DNA of 64,000 nt from Haloplanus vescus (GCF_900107665.1 NZ_FNQT01000003.1:186001-250000); one strand, 5' to 3'. Positions 1 through 9,851 are shown, numbered from the stretch's first letter. Translations and numbers: made by a program. The notes: a model not told the origin generated them from the letters alone.

Positions 1-1
1 C

Positions 2-1291
2 CTCGGCGGCGTCTGCCTCAACCGTGGCTGTATCCCCTCGAAGGCGTACGTCACGGCGACCGACGTGGCCCACGACGCCGCGACGGCGGAGGAGATGGGT
101 ATCCACGCCGACCCCGTCGTCGACCTCGCGGCGATGTGTGACTGGAAAGACGGCGTCGTCGACCGACTCACCGGCGGCGTCGAGAAACTCTGCAAGGCAA
201 ACGGCGTCACCCTCGTCGAGGGCACGGCGTCGTTCGTCGACGGCGAGACGGTGCGGGTCGACGACGGCGACGAGACGGACACGCTCTCTTTCGACCACTG
301 CATCGTCGCCACCGGGAGTCGCCCCCTCGAACTGCCGGGCTTTCCGTTCGCCGCCGACCCCGTCCTTGACGCGGCGGCGGCGCTCGAACTGTCTTCCGTC
401 CCCGACCGCCTCGTCGTCGTCGGCGCGGGCTACATCGGGATGGAGCTGTCGACGGTGTTCGCGAAGCTCGGGACCGACGTGACCATCGTGGAGGCACTCG
501 ATAGCGTCCTGCCGGGCTACGAGGACGACGTGGCGCGCGTGGTGCGAAAGCGTGCCGAGTCGCTGGGCGTCGACTTCCACTTCGGGGAGCGCGCGACGGG
601 GTGGCGCGACGCCGCCGACGGCGGTATCGTCGTCACTACCGAGTCCGACGACGGCACGGAGTCGACCCACGGCGCCGACCGCGTCCTCGTCGCGGTGGGG
701 CGAACGCCCGTCACCGACGCGCTCGACCCCGAGAACGCGGGGCTCGAGCCGACCGAGAACGGCGCACTCGAGACGGACGAGCGCTGCGAGACGGCGGTGG
801 ACGGCATCTACGCCGTCGGCGACGTGGCGGGCGAACCGATGCTCGCCCACGTCGCGTCGGCCGAGGGCGTCGTCGCCGCGGAGGCCATCGCCGGTGAGCC
901 TGCGGCGTTCGACGCGCAGGCGATTCCCGCCGCGGTGTTCACCGACCCCGAGATTGCGACGGTCGGCCTGACCGAATCGGAAGCCGAGGCGGAGGGGTTC
1001 GACCCCGTCGTGGGCGAGATGCCGCTTCGGTCCAGCGGGCGGGCGCTCACCACGGGCGACACCGAGGGGTTCGTCCGCGTCGTCGCCAGCGCGGACGGCT
1101 TCCTCATCGGCGCCCAAATCGTCGCCCCCGAGGCGTCAGAACTGATAGCGGAGCCGACTCTCGGCATCGAGATGGGGGCGACGCTGGAGGACGTGGCGGC
1201 TACGATTCACACCCACCCGACCCTCTCCGAGGCGGTGATGGAGGCCGCCGAAAACGCACTCGGGCAGGCCATCCACACGCTCAACCGATAG
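2..1291 (+). CDS. lpdA: Dihydrolipoyl dehydrogenase (E3), 5' end outside window
   Basis: FAD-dependent pyridine nucleotide-disulfide oxidoreductase that reoxidises dihydrolipoamide in 2-oxoacid dehydrogenase or glycine cleavage complexes. The frame is open from base 2, so the N-terminal FAD Rossmann motif lies outside. The redox-active disulfide is visible at once as GGVCLNRGCIPSK (Cys-x4-Cys). Next come an NAD-binding GAGYIGMELS, the second FAD motif near GIYAVGDVAGEPMLAH, and the C-terminal dimerisation domain with the catalytic HTHPTLSEAVMEAAENAL (His then Glu). Other class I flavoprotein reductases share this fold, but the C-terminal His-Glu pair fits Lpd. Any E2/E1 partners would lie upstream of the window. 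Confidence 0.93.
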   Translation, partial: LGGVCLNRGCIPSKAYVTATDVAHDAATAEEMGIHADPVVDLAAMCDWKDGVVDRLTGGVEKLCKANGVTLVEGTASFVDGETVRVDDGDETDTLSFDHCIVATGSRPLELPGFPFAADPVLDAAAALELSSVPDRLVVVGAGYIGMELSTVFAKLGTDVTIVEALDSVLPGYEDDVARVVRKRAESLGVDFHFGERATGWRDAADGGIVVTTESDDGTESTHGADRVLVAVGRTPVTDALDPENAGLEPTENGALETDERCETAVDGIYAVGDVAGEPMLAHVASAEGVVAAEAIAGEPAAFDAQAIPAAVFTDPEIATVGLTESEAEAEGFDPVVGEMPLRSSGRALTTGDTEGFVRVVASADGFLIGAQIVAPEASELIAEPTLGIEMGATLEDVAATIHTHPTLSEAVMEAAENALGQAIHTLNR

Positions 1292-1464
1292 TCGCCGTCC
1301 GTCAATATGTCCCGATAGGAACAACTACTGGAACGCTGTCACGTTCCGGGGAAAATCGGGCGACTGCGACGCGATAGAGTCGGTTTCGTAACGATACGTG
1401 AGTCGTCGTCAAGGCTTTGCCGAACAGCAAAGTCTAATGGGGTGGCGACTCAACGTTTCGCCTG

Positions 1465-1854
1465 ATGCCCACGGTAGAATACCTCAATTACGAAGTGCTG
1501 GACGATCAGGGCTGGGACATGGACGACGACGACCTCTTCGAGAAGGCCGCCGACTCCGACCTCGGTGAAGAGGACTACGGCTCGCTCGAAGTCAACGAGG
1601 GCGAGTACGTCCTCGAAGCGGCCGAGGCCCAGGGCTACGACTGGCCCTTCTCGTGCCGCGCCGGCGCCTGTGCGAACTGTGCCGCCATCGTCAAGGAGGG
1701 CGATCTGGACATGGACATGCAGCAGATCCTCTCCGACGAGGAAGTCGAGGAGAAGAACGTTCGGCTGACCTGCATCGGCAGCCCGACGGCGGACGAGGTC
1801 AAACTCGTCTTCAACGCGAAGCACCTCGACTACCTCCAGAACCGCGTCATCTAA
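1465..1854 (+). CDS. fer: [2Fe-2S] ferredoxin, halophilic plant-type
   Basis: Soluble one-electron carrier, in haloarchaea the partner of 2-oxoacid:ferredoxin oxidoreductases. The 129 residues include the Cys ligand set of plant-type ferredoxins: C64, C69, C72 ([10 protein letters not shown]) and C103 (RLTCIG). An acidic N-terminal insertion of about 40 residues ([16 protein letters not shown]) precedes the core, as known for the Halobacterium ferredoxin. The start is the ATG at 1465; a TATA-like TCTAAT lies about 30 bases before it, which suits a leaderless monocistronic transcript. Confidence 0.96.
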   Translation: MPTVEYLNYEVLDDQGWDMDDDDLFEKAADSDLGEEDYGSLEVNEGEYVLEAAEAQGYDWPFSCRAGACANCAAIVKEGDLDMDMQQILSDEEVEEKNVRLTCIGSPTADEVKLVFNAKHLDYLQNRVI

Positions 1855-1969
1855 GCCGGTTCAGGCGGTTTTCGCAGCTCCCCAATTTTTATCGACGACG
1901 CCCTTCGAGGCCCCGCCTCGCCGTTCGCCCGACCGGAAACCCTAATTCGATGCCGCGTCCCTACCCGAC

Positions 1970-2953
1970 ATGCTCGCGGCGACGACGGACCTGTTGCGAC
2001 TGCTCGCGGTGCCGGCGCTCGGCTGGGCGGCGTGGCGCGACGTTCGCACGCGGCGCCTCCCCAACTGGCTGTGGTACCCGCTCGCCGCCATCGGCGTGGT
2101 GACGCTCCTGGTCGACGCCGGCGCCCACCTCCCGATGACGGGCGTCGCCGACCGCCTGTTCTTCGTCCGCGTCGGCGTCAGCCTCCTCGTCTTGATTCCG
2201 CTCGCCTACGGCCTCTGGTGGTTCGGCGGGTTCGGCGGCGCCGACGCCAAGGCGCTGATGACGCTCGCCCTCCTCTTTCCCACCTATCCCGTCCTCTATC
2301 TCTCGACCGACGCCCTGCCGCTCGTGGCGACGACGCTCGGCGTGTTCTCGCTGACCGTGCTGACCAACGCGGTGCTCATCGGGTTGGCCTACCCGCTCTA
2401 TCTCGGCGCTCGGAACGCACTCCGCGGCGACCGCTCACTGCTCATGTTCGTCGGGCGGCGAACCTCGGTGACTGCGCTCACCCACGAGCACGGCCGACTG
2501 TTCGAGACGCCCGAGGGGTTCACTCGCCACGGCCTCGACCTCGACGCCCTCCGAATGTACCTGCGGTGGCGGGGGACGACGCTTGCCGACCTCCGCGAGT
2601 CGCCCGCGGCCCACCGCGACCCCGCGAGCGTCGACGAGACACACGACCCGACCGACGGCGCCGTCGACGCCGAGGCGACAGTCGGGGACGCGTCGGCCGA
2701 CACCGCCCCCGACTTCGACGCCGAGTACGACGACCCGTGGGCCGCCGAGCGCTTCCTCGACGATATCGAGGGCTCGGCCTACGGCACCTCGCCCGAGACG
2801 CTCCGCGAGGGGCTTCGCGTCGTGACCACCCGTGACACCGTCTGGCTCTCGCCGGGCATCCCGTTCATCGTCCCCGTCTTCCTCGGGTTGGTGGTCGGGC
2901 TGACGTACGGCGACCTGCTGTTCGGACTGCTTCGGGCGCTCGGACTGGTCTGA
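1970..2953 (+). CDS. pibD: A24-family prepilin/preflagellin peptidase
   Basis: Membrane aspartyl protease that cleaves class III signal peptides of archaellins and type IV pilins. At 327 residues it has the two expected Asp regions on cytoplasmic loops: AWRDVRTRRLPN near residue 25, and FGGADAKALM near residue 90 (a GxHD-like site with Ala-Asp). Several membrane segments follow. Unusually for a minimal A24 enzyme, a hydrophilic acidic stretch of about 100 residues (about 190-285) precedes a last C-terminal membrane segment. The symbol is given because a single A24 enzyme next to the ferredoxin gene is my recollection of Haloferax volcanii pibD; the family call is firmer than the symbol. Confidence 0.8.
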   Translation: MLAATTDLLRLLAVPALGWAAWRDVRTRRLPNWLWYPLAAIGVVTLLVDAGAHLPMTGVADRLFFVRVGVSLLVLIPLAYGLWWFGGFGGADAKALMTLALLFPTYPVLYLSTDALPLVATTLGVFSLTVLTNAVLIGLAYPLYLGARNALRGDRSLLMFVGRRTSVTALTHEHGRLFETPEGFTRHGLDLDALRMYLRWRGTTLADLRESPAAHRDPASVDETHDPTDGAVDAEATVGDASADTAPDFDAEYDDPWAAERFLDDIEGSAYGTSPETLREGLRVVTTRDTVWLSPGIPFIVPVFLGLVVGLTYGDLLFGLLRALGLV

Positions 2954-3014
2954 AATCCGCACCCCTCCGCCGGAGTGACACAAGACCTATCGGTCGAGCC
3001 ACCCTGGGTCGGCC

Positions 3015-3383
3015 ATGACCGTCGAGGTAGATTTCGGAGCCGAGGGCCTCGTCCCCGCCATCGCACAGGACGCCGACTCCGGCGAGGTGTTGATGCTGGC
3101 GTACGTCTCGCCCGAGGCGCTCGAACGCACCCGCGAGACGGGGCGCGCTCACTACTACTCCCGGAGCCGTGACGAACTCTGGGAGAAGGGAGCGACGAGC
3201 GGCCACGTCCAACACGTCGAGGAGGTGCGCGTCGACTGTGACGCCGACACCCTCCTCTATCTCGTCGATCAGGACGGCGGCGCCTGCCACACCGGCCACC
3301 GCTCCTGTTTCTACCGCACCGTCGAGGGCGACCACGTCGGGGAGCGCGTCTTCGACCCCGACGAGGTGTACGACGACGAATGA
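3015..3383 (+). CDS. hisI: Phosphoribosyl-AMP cyclohydrolase
   Basis: Third step of histidine biosynthesis: opens the adenine ring of PR-AMP, a Zn/Mg-dependent cytosolic reaction. The 122-residue, single-domain form (no HisE fusion) shows the family blocks [33 protein letters not shown] (metal and substrate Asp residues), and [15 protein letters not shown] with the Zn-binding Cys residues. It overlaps the next gene by four bases (ATGA, 3380-3383), so the two are probably translationally coupled. hisA and hisB lie about 3 kb downstream but not in the same transcript. Confidence 0.95.
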   Translation: MTVEVDFGAEGLVPAIAQDADSGEVLMLAYVSPEALERTRETGRAHYYSRSRDELWEKGATSGHVQHVEEVRVDCDADTLLYLVDQDGGACHTGHRSCFYRTVEGDHVGERVFDPDEVYDDE

Positions 3384-4498
3384 GCGAGGGCACCGACCAC
3401 GCCGACCGACTCCGCGAGGCGTATCAACGCCTGACCGACGCTCGCGACGCCGTCGCGGACCACGGCGAGGACCGCCTGCGCGCGGTGCGAGACGCCCACA
3501 CCGAGGCGACGGACCTCCTCGACCGCTACGAGGAGACAGCGACCGGCACCGGCGACTTCCAGTCGTTCGTCGAGTTTCAGGAGTCGTTCGTCCAGCTGGT
3601 CGAGGGCCTCCCCGACGACTTGCTTGCCCGCGACGCGTTCGAGGCGGCCAACGAGCATCTCGACCAGCGCCGACTCGACGAGGGCGACTTCGAGCGCGCC
3701 CGCGAGCTGCTCGGCCCGGCGACGGAGTACACCGCGCTGCTCTCGGAGCGCGAACGCGCCGAAGAGCGGTACGAGACCGTCGAACGCGAGGCCGAGCGGC
3801 GACTGCGCGACCTCGAGGACCGAATCGACCACCTGACGCGCCTCCAGCGACTCGGTGACGCCGACCTCGACGCCCCCGTCGAGAACCTGCGCGACCCGGT
3901 CGAGGACTACAACGAGACGGTGCGCGAGGCGTGGCAGGAATTCCGACGCGAGGCCAGCGCTCGCGAGGTGTTCCGGGTCGTCGAGGCGAGTCAGGCCTAC
4001 CCCCTCGCCGCCTTTCCCTCGCCGCCGCCGGACATCCGGGAGTACGTCGAGACGTACGACGCCGGGATGGAGCCGATTCCTACGCTCCTCACGTACGCCG
4101 ACTACTCCGCCTCGAAACTCGACCACTACGTCGACGACCCCGGCGCGCTCCGGACGCGCGTCGCGACCCACAGGACCTATCTGGAGCGCCTCGACGCCGA
4201 CCCGCTGACGGTGGCGTGGCCGCCCGCGAGCGCCTCCCACCTCCGCCACCGCGCGGGCGAACTCGTCTCGGTCGTCGCGCGCTTCGCGGACGATGACGCC
4301 ATCGCCGCCGCGCGTCACCTCCGGCGACTCCCCGACCAAGTCGACTACGAGCGCCTGCGGGAGGCGGCGCTCGCCCGCGACGAACTCGACGCCGACGAGC
4401 GCGAGCGACTGACGAGTGGCGAGGTCGAAGCCGACTTGGCCGCCGCTCGCGAGGAACGCGACCGGATAGCGACAGCGCTCGACGAGTACGCGGTGTGA
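3380..4498 (+). CDS. Acidic helical protein of unknown function
   Basis: A 372-residue protein of very high Asp/Glu/Arg content, predicted almost all alpha-helical. A coiled-coil-rich section lies around residues 100-175 ([18 protein letters not shown] followed by heptad-like Glu/Arg runs). [19 protein letters not shown]-type segment around residues 210-230 breaks the helices. No catalytic motif, signal peptide or membrane segment is visible. The four-base overlap with hisI points to co-expression. It looks like one of the haloarchaea-only DUF families (I recall DUF7118 for a protein of this kind, but cannot confirm it), and I do not assign a function. Confidence 0.8.
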   Translation: MSEGTDHADRLREAYQRLTDARDAVADHGEDRLRAVRDAHTEATDLLDRYEETATGTGDFQSFVEFQESFVQLVEGLPDDLLARDAFEAANEHLDQRRLDEGDFERARELLGPATEYTALLSERERAEERYETVEREAERRLRDLEDRIDHLTRLQRLGDADLDAPVENLRDPVEDYNETVREAWQEFRREASAREVFRVVEASQAYPLAAFPSPPPDIREYVETYDAGMEPIPTLLTYADYSASKLDHYVDDPGALRTRVATHRTYLERLDADPLTVAWPPASASHLRHRAGELVSVVARFADDDAIAAARHLRRLPDQVDYERLREAALARDELDADERERLTSGEVEADLAAAREERDRIATALDEYAV

Positions 4499-4499
4499 G

Positions 4500-5855
4500 T
4501 TAGTCGGTCAGGTGCGCGTGCACATCGTCGACGAGCGTCGCCGCCCGCTCTTTTTCGCGCGCTTCGGCGTAGATACGGACCTTGGGTTCGGTCCCGCTCG
4601 GCCGGACGAGCACCCACGCGTCCCCGTAGTCGAGCCGATAGCCGTCGGTCGTGTTCAGGTCGGCGTCGGCCTCGCGGGCGTACGCCTCCGCGGCGTCGAG
4701 GAGGCGGTCACGCTCCGCGTCGCCGTCGTACTCGACCGCGTCGCGGACGAGGTGGTAGCCGGCGTAGGGGGCGACCACCTCGCTCGCGGGCGCGTCGGCC
4801 GCGGCGAGGCGTTCGAGGAACTTCGCGGCGATGTAGGGACCGTCCCGCGTCAGGCGATGGCCCGGGAAGAACACGCCGCCGTTGCCCTCGCCCGCGATTG
4901 GCACCTTTTGCCCCGCTTCGCGACACTTCCGCACCCGCGTGACGATGTGTGCCGCGCCGATGGGCGTGAGTTCGAGACTCGCGCCCGCGGCGTCGACAGC
5001 GTCGACGACTCGCTGGGAGACGTTGACCGCGGCGACGACGGTGTCGCCCGCCGCGAGTTCGGCGGCAGCGAGCGCGGCGAAGGAGGTGTCGCCGTCTATC
5101 ATCGCCCCCGTCTCGTCGACGAAGATGGCCCGGTCGGCGTCGCCGTCGTGTGCGACCCCCACGTCGGCGTCCGTCGAGCGGACGAGCCGTCGGAGCGCGC
5201 CGAGGTTCTCGGGCACCGGTTCCGGGTCGCGGCCGGGGAAGCGCCCGTCCGGGTCAGCGTTGACCGTCCGGACCGCACAGCCGAGTTCGCGGACGAAGTC
5301 TGGCGACACGGCCGACCCAGCGCCGTGGCCGGGGTCGATGGCGACGGTGAGGTCGGCGTCCGCGATGGCGTCGGTGTCGACACCGGCCCGCATGTCGGCC
5401 CGGTAGTCCGCGGCCACGCCGTCGACGGGGCGACTCGTCCCCACCGCGTCCCACGCCGCGAGCGACTCGGTCTCTGCGAAAATCCGGTCTTCGACGCGCC
5501 CGTAGCCGTCGACGGACAGCTCCGTCCCGTCCGCGCCGAGGAGTTTGATGCCGTTGTACTCCGGCGGGTTGTGGGAGGCGGTGATGTGGACGGCGGGCAC
5601 GCCCTCGCGCTCGCAGTAGTAGGAGACGGCGGGCGTGGGGAGAATGCCCAGTCGGTCCACGTCGGCGCCGGCCGCGGTGAGCGTCCCGGCGGCGACGTCG
5701 GTGAACGCCTCACCCGAGTCGCGCGTGTCCCGAGCGACGGCGACCCGGTCGGCGTCCCAGACGGCCGCGGCCGCCGCCGACACGTCGCGAACGAGCGTCG
5801 GCGTGAACGTCTCCCCGACGACGCCGCGCGTCCCGCTCGACCCGAACAGTTCCAT
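4500..5855 (-). CDS. glmM: Phosphoglucosamine/phosphohexose mutase
   Basis: Alpha-D-phosphohexomutase interconverting 1- and 6-phosphates of hexoses, probably glucosamine, for UDP-sugar supply. The 451-residue product starts MELFGSSGTRG, the family N-terminus. It has the phosphoserine loop TASHNPPEYNG (Ser94), the Mg-binding DGDADRAIF, the sugar-specificity region GEGNGGVF, and the C-terminal phosphate-binding VRPSGTEPKVRIYAEA. I chose the ATG at 5853-5855 because the open frame runs on far upstream but is antisense to hisA and hisB there, and the protein begins exactly with the conserved motif. Whether it uses glucosamine, glucose or mannose cannot be told from sequence. Confidence 0.93.
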   Translation of the reverse strand: MELFGSSGTRGVVGETFTPTLVRDVSAAAAAVWDADRVAVARDTRDSGEAFTDVAAGTLTAAGADVDRLGILPTPAVSYYCEREGVPAVHITASHNPPEYNGIKLLGADGTELSVDGYGRVEDRIFAETESLAAWDAVGTSRPVDGVAADYRADMRAGVDTDAIADADLTVAIDPGHGAGSAVSPDFVRELGCAVRTVNADPDGRFPGRDPEPVPENLGALRRLVRSTDADVGVAHDGDADRAIFVDETGAMIDGDTSFAALAAAELAAGDTVVAAVNVSQRVVDAVDAAGASLELTPIGAAHIVTRVRKCREAGQKVPIAGEGNGGVFFPGHRLTRDGPYIAAKFLERLAAADAPASEVVAPYAGYHLVRDAVEYDGDAERDRLLDAAEAYAREADADLNTTDGYRLDYGDAWVLVRPSGTEPKVRIYAEAREKERAATLVDDVHAHLTD

Positions 5856-5925
5856 TGCCGGGGAGTCGACGGCCGGGCCACAAATCCGTTCCGCCTGCGG
5901 GCGGCGCGGCGGCCCCCGAACGGTG

Positions 5926-5933
5926 GGTTTAGG
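5926..5933 (+). promoter_or_regulatory. TATA-like box of hisA
   Basis: GGTTTAGG ends about 25 bases before the hisA ATG at 5958. This is the usual archaeal TATA distance for a leaderless mRNA. It sits in the 102-base divergent gap between glmM and hisA. Confidence 0.5.
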
Positions 5934-5957
5934 CCGCCGCCCCGCCCACGCCCCGAT

Positions 5958-6680
5958 ATGCCCCAGTTCTCGACGTTCGAGGTGATTCCCGCCGTCGACA
6001 TGCAGGACGGCGAGGTGGTGCAACTGGTACAGGGAGAGCGAGGGACCGAGACGCGCTACGGCGACCCCGTCGAGGCGGCGACGCGGTGGGTCGACGCCGG
6101 CGCGCGCACCCTCCATCTGGTCGACCTCGACGGCGCCTTCGAGGGGGAACGCGCCAACGCCGACGCCGTCGAGGCCGTCGTCGACGCCGTGGACGTGCCC
6201 GTCCAACTCGGTGGCGGCATCCGCACCGCCGAAGACGCCATCTCTCTGCTCGACCGGGGCGTCGACCGGGTGATCCTCGGGACGGCCGCCGTCGAGAACC
6301 CCGACATCGTCCGCGAGATCAGCGAGGAACGGCCGGGGAGCGTCGTTGTCAGCCTCGACGCGAAAGGCGACGAGGTGGTCGTCTCGGGGTGGACCGAAGG
6401 GACGGGCCTCGACCCCGTCGAGGCCGCGGGGCGGTACGCCGACCTCGGCGCGGCGGCCATCCTCTTCACCGACGTTGACGTGGAGGGGACACGTGACGGC
6501 GTGCGCGCCGACCGCATCGAACGCCTCGCCGACGCCGTGGATATTCCCGTCATCGCCAGCGGTGGCGTCGCGACGCTGGACGACGTGCGGGCGTGTCGCG
6601 AGGCGGGCGCCGCGGCCGTCGTCGTCGGCACCGCGCTCTACGAGGGGGCGTTCACCCTCGCCGAGGCGATGGACGCGTAG
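5958..6680 (+). CDS. hisA: ProFAR isomerase (HisA)
   Basis: Fourth step of histidine biosynthesis, an Amadori rearrangement of ProFAR to PRFAR on a TIM barrel. The 240 residues contain the N-terminal catalytic Asp14 in [13 protein letters not shown], the LGGGIRT phosphate loop, the second-half catalytic Asp in [10 protein letters not shown], and [12 protein letters not shown]. The start [15 protein letters not shown] is conserved; an in-frame upstream extension runs antisense to glmM and is rejected. hisB follows after 40 bases. hisA and HisF-like barrels resemble each other, but the DMQDGEVVQ motif is HisA. Confidence 0.95.
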   Translation: MPQFSTFEVIPAVDMQDGEVVQLVQGERGTETRYGDPVEAATRWVDAGARTLHLVDLDGAFEGERANADAVEAVVDAVDVPVQLGGGIRTAEDAISLLDRGVDRVILGTAAVENPDIVREISEERPGSVVVSLDAKGDEVVVSGWTEGTGLDPVEAAGRYADLGAAAILFTDVDVEGTRDGVRADRIERLADAVDIPVIASGGVATLDDVRACREAGAAAVVVGTALYEGAFTLAEAMDA

Positions 6681-6720
6681 CAGGCGCAACCGACTTACGC
6701 CCGCCCTGCGAGAATCGGCT

Positions 6721-7305
6721 ATGGACCGCACCGCCGCCCGGACCCGCGAAACCGCGGAGACGACCATCGAGGTGACCCTCGACGTGGACGGCGAGGGCGA
6801 CGCCCGCGTCGACACGGGTATCGGCTTCTTCGACCACATGCTCGAGTCGTTCGCCAAGCACGGCCTGTTCGACCTGACCGTCGACTGCGACGGTGACCTC
6901 CACATCGACGACCACCATACCGTCGAGGACGTGGCGCTGGTCGTCGGCGCGGCCTTCGAGGACGCCCTCGGCGACAAGCGGGGCATCCGCCGCTTCGCCG
7001 ACCGCCGAATCCCCCTCGACGAAGCCGTCGCGTCTGTCGTCCTCGACGTGAGCGGGCGCCCCCTCTTTCGCTTCGACGGCGAGTTCTCCGAGGAGCGCGT
7101 CGGCGAGTTCACGACGGTCATGGCCCGGCACTTCGCGCGCTCGCTGGCGATGGAAGCCGGCCTCACGCTCCACGCCGAGGTGACCGGCGAGAACGCCCAC
7201 CACGAGGTGGAGGCGCTGTTCAAGGCGCTCGCGCGCACCCTGGACGACGCCACCCGAATCGACGAGCGTCGCTCGGACACGCCGAGCACGAAGGGCGAAC
7301 TGTAG
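6721..7305 (+). CDS. hisB: Imidazoleglycerol-phosphate dehydratase
   Basis: Sixth step of histidine biosynthesis, the Mn-dependent dehydration of IGP. At 194 residues it is the monofunctional archaeal form. The two His-rich metal clusters are plain: [13 protein letters not shown] with [11 protein letters not shown] in the first half, and [16 protein letters not shown] in the second. The start [18 protein letters not shown] matches the family N-terminus; the longer open frame upstream is out of register with hisA. A TATA-like CTTACG about 27 bases before the ATG suggests its own promoter in addition to read-through from hisA. Confidence 0.96.
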   Translation: MDRTAARTRETAETTIEVTLDVDGEGDARVDTGIGFFDHMLESFAKHGLFDLTVDCDGDLHIDDHHTVEDVALVVGAAFEDALGDKRGIRRFADRRIPLDEAVASVVLDVSGRPLFRFDGEFSEERVGEFTTVMARHFARSLAMEAGLTLHAEVTGENAHHEVEALFKALARTLDDATRIDERRSDTPSTKGEL

Positions 7306-7377
7306 CAACGACTGCTGACGTAGGTTCTTTCGACGCCCGTCGTTAACTATTTGATTGCGGGGGGTGAGTAGCCGGGT

Positions 7378-7629
7378 ATGCAGGCGTTCGAACGGCTCGA
7401 AAGCGACACATCGAAACTGGTCGTGCTGTACCTGCACCGCGTCGGCGACGCCACGCCCGACCGGATTGCAGAGCGACTGCGACTCCCGCTTTTGACCGTC
7501 CTCGCAACCGTCAGCCACCTCGACGACGAGGGAATCGTTCGCCGTCTGGAGGGCTCCGACCGTGTCGTCCTCGCGGAGCACGCCCCCGAGCAGCGATTCC
7601 CCGCCGACCGCATCCGCGACGCCGTCTGA
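7378..7629 (+). CDS. Small winged-helix DNA-binding protein
   Basis: An 83-residue protein made of one winged helix-turn-helix: a helix with LVVLYLHRVG, an HTH formed by TPDRIAERLRLPLLTVLATVSHL, and a wing with DDEGIVRRLEGSDRVVL. This is the layout of small haloarchaeal MarR/ArsR-like repressors. No sensor domain or Cys ligands are present. It stands alone between hisB and the ACT-domain gene; its target cannot be inferred. Confidence 0.8.
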   Translation: MQAFERLESDTSKLVVLYLHRVGDATPDRIAERLRLPLLTVLATVSHLDDEGIVRRLEGSDRVVLAEHAPEQRFPADRIRDAV

Positions 7630-7701
7630 CCGGGGCGGGCACCCCGCGTCGTCGCCGGAGCCGAGGGTATATCAACTGTCCCGGACAACGCCCGACGACG
7701 A

Positions 7702-8202
7702 ATGTTCGACGAGATTATGGAGAAATTCGAGGGGAGCCCGAGCCAGCAGGCGGTGATTCGGCTCCTCCTCGAACGCGGCTTCTCCGTCAACGACGAGGGT
7801 CGCGTCGTCTCCGGCGGGATAGAGATTCCCAACACGGGAATCGCCCGCGAAATCGACGTTGACCGGCGGGTGGTCGACTCCACCACCGACGCCATCCTCG
7901 ACGACCCCGAACTCCGGCGCATCTTCCAGAACATCACCGCCATCCCGAGTCTGATGGACCTCGCGCCCGTTCTCGACTTGGCCGTCCTCACCGTCTGGGT
8001 CGACGACGAAACCGAATCGGGCATCGTCGCCGACGTGACGGGGACCATCGCCGACCACGACATCTCCATCCGGCAGGTCATCAGCGAAGACCCCGAGTTC
8101 GTCGACGACCCCAAACTGTACGTCATCACGGACGCCAGCCTCCCCGGCGACCTGCTGGTCGAGATTCGAGAACTGCCCTACGTTCGCCGGCTCGAGTTCT
8201 GA
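7702..8202 (+). CDS. ACT-domain regulator of amino acid metabolism
   Basis: A 166-residue protein with an N-terminal HTH-like half (QAVIRLLLERGFSVNDEG, then an acidic helix) and a C-terminal ACT domain. The ACT domain reads VWVDDETESGIVADVTGT, then HDISIRQVISED, and ends in a strand LVEIRELPYVRRLEF. It matches the archaeal family described as predicted regulators of amino acid metabolism, in which the ACT domain binds an amino acid ligand. TATA-like GTATATC at 7667 lies about 30 bases upstream. Its stop overlaps the next start (TGATG at 8200-8204), so the two genes are coupled. Confidence 0.82.
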   Translation: MFDEIMEKFEGSPSQQAVIRLLLERGFSVNDEGRVVSGGIEIPNTGIAREIDVDRRVVDSTTDAILDDPELRRIFQNITAIPSLMDLAPVLDLAVLTVWVDDETESGIVADVTGTIADHDISIRQVISEDPEFVDDPKLYVITDASLPGDLLVEIRELPYVRRLEF

Positions 8203-8813
8203 TGAGCGACGCCGACGCCGAGGCGTACCTGACCGTCGCCGAACGCGGCCAAGCCGAGTTCGAGGTGAAGGGCTCGGAGTTCATCGGCCACGTCGCCCCC
8301 GCCGACTCCCTCGCCGAGGCAGAGGCGTTCGTGAGCGAGGTGCGCGACGCCTACGCCGACGCCACGCACAACGTCCCCGCGTACCGCGTCCCCGAGGGCG
8401 ACATGCTCCGCGAGTGGGCGAGCGACGACGGCGAACCCACCAATTCGGCGGGCAAGCCCGCGCTGAACGTCCTCGTCCAGCGAGAGGTGCGCAACGTCGT
8501 CGCCGTCGTGACGCGGTACTACGGCGGCGTCAACCTCGGCGTCGGCGGGTTGGCCCGCGCCTACGCCCGCGGCGTGAGCGACGCCGTCGACGAGGCGGGC
8601 GTCGTCGAAGAACGCCCCCATGAGCGGTTCACCGTCACCGTCGAGTACGACGACTCCGGTACCGTCCGGGGCATCCTCGAAAGTGCGGGCGCCGAGTTCG
8701 ACGCCGCCTACGAGGCCGACGTGACGTTCGACGTGCGCGTCCCCATCGACGAGGCGGACGCCCTCCGTGACCGACTCCGGAGCGCGACCGGCGGGCGGGT
8801 CAAGTTGCCGTGA
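8202..8813 (+). CDS. IMPACT/YigZ family protein
   Basis: A 203-residue member of the YigZ/IMPACT (UPF0029) family. It shows the signature block TRYYGGVNLGVGGLARAYA near residues 105-125, the EFEVKGSEFIGHVAP start and the VPAYRV-x-EWASDDGEPTNSAGKPA section. The C-terminal domain (about 140-203) is the DUF1949-type ferredoxin-like half. Bacterial and eukaryotic relatives are linked to translation stress or peptide cleavage; the haloarchaeal role is unknown. Translational coupling to the ACT-domain regulator suggests a link to amino acid status. Confidence 0.88.
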   Translation: MSDADAEAYLTVAERGQAEFEVKGSEFIGHVAPADSLAEAEAFVSEVRDAYADATHNVPAYRVPEGDMLREWASDDGEPTNSAGKPALNVLVQREVRNVVAVVTRYYGGVNLGVGGLARAYARGVSDAVDEAGVVEERPHERFTVTVEYDDSGTVRGILESAGAEFDAAYEADVTFDVRVPIDEADALRDRLRSATGGRVKLP

Positions 8814-8915
8814 CGTACGGACGGCTATAGAGCGCTGGGGTGGTCGACGCCGAGTGGAGATATGTGGCCCTGAAACGCGGCGCAGTCGGTCGATTTTCGA
8901 CCGGAAGAGGAGGGG

Positions 8916-9590
8916 TTACTTCGTGCGGAACGCGCGGTCACCGGCGTCGCCGAGGCCGGGGACGATGAAGCCGTCGTCGTCGAGGTGGTCGTCGATGGAG
9001 ACGGTGAGGAGGTCCGCCTCGGGAATCGCCTCGCGAACGCGGAGGAGGCCCGCGGGGGCGCTGACCGCCGAGAGGACGAGCACGTTCTCGGGGTCCGCGT
9101 CTTCGAGGACGTGTTCGAGGACGGCGGTCATCGTCGACCCCGTGGCGAGCATGGGGTCGGCGACGATGACGGTGTCCTCCGGGCCGATTTCGGGGAGTTT
9201 CACGTAGTCGATGGTGATGGGAAACTCGCCCTCCTCGTTCATGCCGGCCTCCTCGTCGCGCCCGGCGCTGATGACGCCCTGCTTGGCGCGGGGGAACGCC
9301 TTCAACAGGCCTTCGACGAACGGCGTCGCGGCGCGGAGGACGTTGATGATGACCACGTCGTCGAGGCCTTTGACGCGCTCACCGGTCGTCTCCGCCATCG
9401 GCGTCTCGATGGAGACGTACTCCGTGTCCATCGCGCCGTCGATGATTTCGTAGCCACAGATGCGGCCGAGTTTCACGAGCCCCTTGCGGAAGGCGACCTG
9501 TTCGGTCTCCACGTCCCGAATCTTCGAGAGCGTGTCCTTGGCAAGCGCGTGCGTGATGAGGTGGGCCTCGTCTCGGTCTTCGATGGTCAT
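8916..9590 (-). CDS. upp: Uracil phosphoribosyltransferase
   Basis: Pyrimidine salvage: uracil plus PRPP gives UMP. The 224-residue product has the PRPP loop [18 protein letters not shown], the uracil-binding C-terminus ([16 protein letters not shown]), and an early [18 protein letters not shown] block. The ATG at 9588-9590 gives [11 protein letters not shown], the usual archaeal start; a longer GTG-initiated form would add 26 Arg-rich residues with no family support. Confidence 0.95.
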   Translation of the reverse strand: MTIEDRDEAHLITHALAKDTLSKIRDVETEQVAFRKGLVKLGRICGYEIIDGAMDTEYVSIETPMAETTGERVKGLDDVVIINVLRAATPFVEGLLKAFPRAKQGVISAGRDEEAGMNEEGEFPITIDYVKLPEIGPEDTVIVADPMLATGSTMTAVLEHVLEDADPENVLVLSAVSAPAGLLRVREAIPEADLLTVSIDDHLDDDGFIVPGLGDAGDRAFRTK

Positions 9591-9671
9591 ACCCCCTACT
9601 GCGCGAGTCGTGCGTAAGAAATTCCCGTTCGTCAGCCGCCGTGTCAGTCTGTCTCGGACGACTCTCACGCC

Positions 9672-9851
9672 TCACCGCATCGTCACGACGTACGTAAGCG
9701 CCATCAGCAGGAGCGCCAGCGCGGTGACGTTCCAGACTGTCAGGCCGAGCAAGCCGATGAACGACAGTCCCCACACCACCCCCGCCGCGAACAGCGTCGA
9801 CAGAACGAGGTTCATCACGAACAGCACGCGCGGGTCCCCCTGTGAGGCCAT
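9672..9851 (-). CDS. Small two-helix membrane protein
   Basis: A 59-residue protein with two membrane segments, about residues 9-30 (FVMNLVLSTLFAAGVVWGLS) and 33-55. The cytoplasmic start is short and charged (MASQGDPR). It lies 81 bases upstream of upp on the same strand, so the two may share a transcript. No family is recognised. The ATG at 9849-9851 is preferred over a start 44 residues upstream, because the extra part lacks the acidic haloarchaeal composition. Confidence 0.7.
   Translation of the reverse strand: MASQGDPRVLFVMNLVLSTLFAAGVVWGLSFIGLLGLTVWNVTALALLLMALTYVVTMR

Noticed and set aside
3380-4498. SMC/Rad50-like protein
   Set aside because: Despite coiled coil there is no Walker A, signature or zinc hook.
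4500-7289. One 929-residue open frame containing glmM
   Set aside because: Only the last 451 residues are glmM. The rest is the antisense of hisA and hisB, with Arg/Ser-rich shadow composition.
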